Assembly (NCBI RefSeq): GCF_037890675.1
Contig: NZ_CP149574.1
Span: forward strand, 1,798,001-1,862,000
DNA from: Methylovirgula sp. 4M-Z18
GTDB lineage: Bacteria; Pseudomonadota; Alphaproteobacteria; Rhizobiales; Beijerinckiaceae
DNA length: 64,000 nucleotides
Direction of reading: 5' to 3'
Of this stretch, positions 62,626 through 64,000 are shown piece by piece. The first letter of the stretch is position 1. Every line of letters starts with the position of its first letter. The notes below the pieces were generated by a model that was not told the origin of the DNA, ran no database searches, and worked only from the letters and a program-made list of their open reading frames with translations. A program made the position numbers and the translations under genes.

Positions 62626-63199
62626 ATGGGTGGGCCAGATAGGTCCAGGCCGCCCAGATGATACCGGCGATGCCAAGCAGGATCGAGCCGTACCAGGGCC
62701 AGCGCTGACCCTTGGTGATGATGGACACGGTCGCGACGGCAATGCCCACATGCACCATGGTTTCGGCCAAGGTTAGGCCGTGGTGGCGGCCTTCATGCCG
62801 CTCGCCGGCTTCGAGAAATTCGTCGCGCTGCTTTTGGAGCTCGTCGGCCTTCCGCTTCTCCTCGATATTGTCCTCTTCGTAATGTTTGGCTTGCTTGCGA
62901 TAGTCATCCGCTTTGTCCGGATGCTCGTCGGCGGCGAGTTCGAACATTTTCTGCTTGATGCTGCGCGCCTGGTAATAGGCCCATTCGTCGCTTGCCTGCG
63001 CCTGGCGCAGGACGGCCGAGTTCTTGTCGGAAATCGCCGCCCCGGTTTCCGTCGTCTCGAAGCTCGCAATCACGGCCGCGACCACGGCCAGAACGGCGAT
63101 CGTGGCCGAAACGGTAATGAAAAACTGGTTGCCCTCATGCACCGCATGTTCGGCATGCTCGGCATGTTCCATATGTTCGCTCGGCAGCTCGTCCATCAT
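62624..63199 (-). CDS. DUF4337 family membrane protein
   Basis: A 191-residue protein with a His/Glu/Ala-rich N-terminus (EHMEHAEHAEHAVHEG), one membrane helix near residues 26-46 (NQFFITVSATIAVLAVVAAV), a charged helical middle (KQAKHYEEDNIEEKRKADEL) and two C-terminal helices. Matches the DUF4337 family of unknown function. The His-rich end might bind metal; this is inference. Start at ATG 63199; the adjacent ATG 63196 is also possible. Confidence 0.82.
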   Translation of the reverse strand: MMDELPSEHMEHAEHAEHAVHEGNQFFITVSATIAVLAVVAAVIASFETTETGAAISDKNSAVLRQAQASDEWAYYQARSIKQKMFELAADEHPDKADDYRKQAKHYEEDNIEEKRKADELQKQRDEFLEAGERHEGRHHGLTLAETMVHVGIAVATVSIITKGQRWPWYGSILLGIAGIIWAAWTYLAHP

Positions 63200-63678
63200 T
63201 TGCCCCCAATCAAAACGAGAAAAAACGCGCGGATTCGAAATTTAACCCGTTCGGTAAAGCAAAAATGAGGGCGGAAAGATAGAGGCCGACCGACTGCCGC
63301 TCGCGCCCGCCCGGCCGATGGGCATTGCCTCGTCCAGTTCGGCCAGAGCATGCAATTTAAGATATAGATTTTCTGGAAAATGGGGTTCTGCTTCGAACAT
63401 ATCGGAACGCTTCAAAGGGCCACGCGGGAACCGGCTTACGGCGCGGGTTCGGGCGTTCAAACGCACGGTAACCCCTTGGCTGCGTTGGGATTGCTTTGTG
63501 TTTGAGCAGAAAGGTCAGTCCATGCACAGAGCTGCTATGCATTGGGCCTTGACCTCGTCTGGAAAACCGCATGTGATGCTGCACGCGCTCTTTCGGTTGC
63601 CGTTATGAGGTTTAACCGCGCGTTGACGGGCATTTTGCGCATCACACGAAAACATCCTTCTTGGGAGCGAGGCATCAG
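63200..63678. other. Intergenic region upstream of the amino-acid binding protein gene
   Basis: 479 bases without a supported gene. Frames at 63242-63466 (minus) and 63318-63608 (plus) show no family resemblance. The right end holds GGGAGCGAGG (63663-63672), the ribosome binding site of the next gene. No clear promoter pair was found. Confidence 0.45.
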
Positions 63679-64000
63679 ATGAAACGGATTCTAACCACCT
63701 TGGCTGTGGTCGCAGCGGCGCTGGGCGGATTGGCGGCGTCGGCGCATGCCGACACGCTCGACACGGTGAAACAGCGCGGTCAACTGATCTGCGGCTCGAA
63801 CACCGGCTTGCCGGGGTTCGGCATTCCCGATGACAAGGGAAACTGGACCGGGCTCGACGTCGATTTCTGCCGCGCCGTCGCGGTCGCGATCTTCAACGAT
63901 CCGACCAAGGTCAAATTCGTGCCGCTCAACGCGAAGGACCGCTTTACGGCGCTTCAGGCCGGAGAAGTCGACGTGCTGGCGCGCAACGGAACCTGGACGC
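63679..64000 (+). CDS. aapJ: General amino-acid ABC transporter binding protein, 5' part
   Basis: The first 107 codons of a periplasmic binding protein of the AapJ type, running off the right edge. Signal MKRILTTLAVVAAALGGLAA...AHA, then DTVKQRGQLICGSNTGLPGF, WTGLDVDFCRAVAVAIF and RFTALQAGEVDVLARNGTW, the AapJ hallmark. GGGAGCGAGG precedes the ATG. The rest of the aap operon is expected beyond the window. Confidence 0.9.
   Translation, partial: MKRILTTLAVVAAALGGLAASAHADTLDTVKQRGQLICGSNTGLPGFGIPDDKGNWTGLDVDFCRAVAVAIFNDPTKVKFVPLNAKDRFTALQAGEVDVLARNGTWT

Noticed and set aside
63242-63466. A 74-codon minus-strand frame and a 96-codon plus-strand frame (63318-63608)
   Set aside because: They overlap each other, show no resemblance to known proteins and have no ribosome binding sites.

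Overview
The window reads as chromosomal DNA of a GC-rich alphaproteobacterium, most likely of the order Hyphomicrobiales (Rhizobiales) and perhaps near Beijerinckiaceae. The evidence is gene order typical of the group (ntrX-dat-hfq-hflX; nrdR-ribD-ribE-ribH-nusB-thiL; DUF177-plsX-fabH-ihfA-merR; hppA next to bamE) and small alphaproteobacterial families such as DUF2842. Genus cannot be fixed from the sequence alone. There is no phage, plasmid origin, IS element or CRISPR array. It is mostly housekeeping and transport genes, tightly packed, with many 1-8 base overlaps between start and stop codons.

Layout. 1-4.4 kb: end of ntrX, a D-amino-acid aminotransferase, hfq, hflX, then queE-queD (7-deazaguanine biosynthesis). 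4.4-10.2 kb: an oligopeptide ABC transporter with a fused double ATPase. 10.4-14.7 kb: a fructose-type sugar ABC transporter, a convergent KDG-type sugar kinase and a GlcG-like protein. 14.9-19.1 kb: a hemolysin-III protein, a DedA protein and a 925-residue protein joining a serine carboxypeptidase (S10) to a sedolisin (S53). 19.5-24.4 kb: a liv branched-chain amino-acid transporter on the minus strand. 24.6-28.3 kb: uxuB and uxaC (hexuronate catabolism) divergent from a GntR regulator. 28.4-34.2 kb: a second ABC importer of unknown substrate, then adenine deaminase. 34.4-41.6 kb: a secreted Ala/Pro-linker protein, glyA, nrdR, riboflavin genes, nusB, thiL and an MGMT-like protein. 41.7-49.6 kb: H+-pyrophosphatase, bamE, a cytochrome bc1 chaperone, the plsX-fabH-ihfA-merR lipid/nucleoid cluster and tRNA-Pro(GGG). 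49.7-64 kb: a TadG-like surface protein, a dienelactone hydrolase, a LysR regulator, heme A synthase, aspartase, 3-hydroxyisobutyryl-CoA hydrolase, a FecR-domain protein, an L,D-transpeptidase, a DUF4337 protein and the start of an amino-acid binding protein.

How parts connect. UxaC, UxuB and the KDG kinase are three steps of one hexuronate route, although the kinase lies about 10 kb away beside a sugar ABC transporter; UxuA is not in the window. The glyA-nrdR-rib-nusB-thiL block links one-carbon, nucleotide and cofactor supply.

The most striking non-coding signal is a pair of 267-base palindromic elements (20448-20714 and 48464-48730). They have equal length and differ at several positions, yet five paired substitutions keep their stems intact, and each abuts a TAG stop codon in the same register. 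A second, unrelated family of three-hairpin repeats follows hppA and the L,D-transpeptidase gene, and a third hairpin motif starts at the livM stop codon. Simple hairpins also separate binding-protein genes from permease genes in three transport operons. Together these suggest that hairpin-rich repeats at gene ends shape mRNA stability or termination in this genome.
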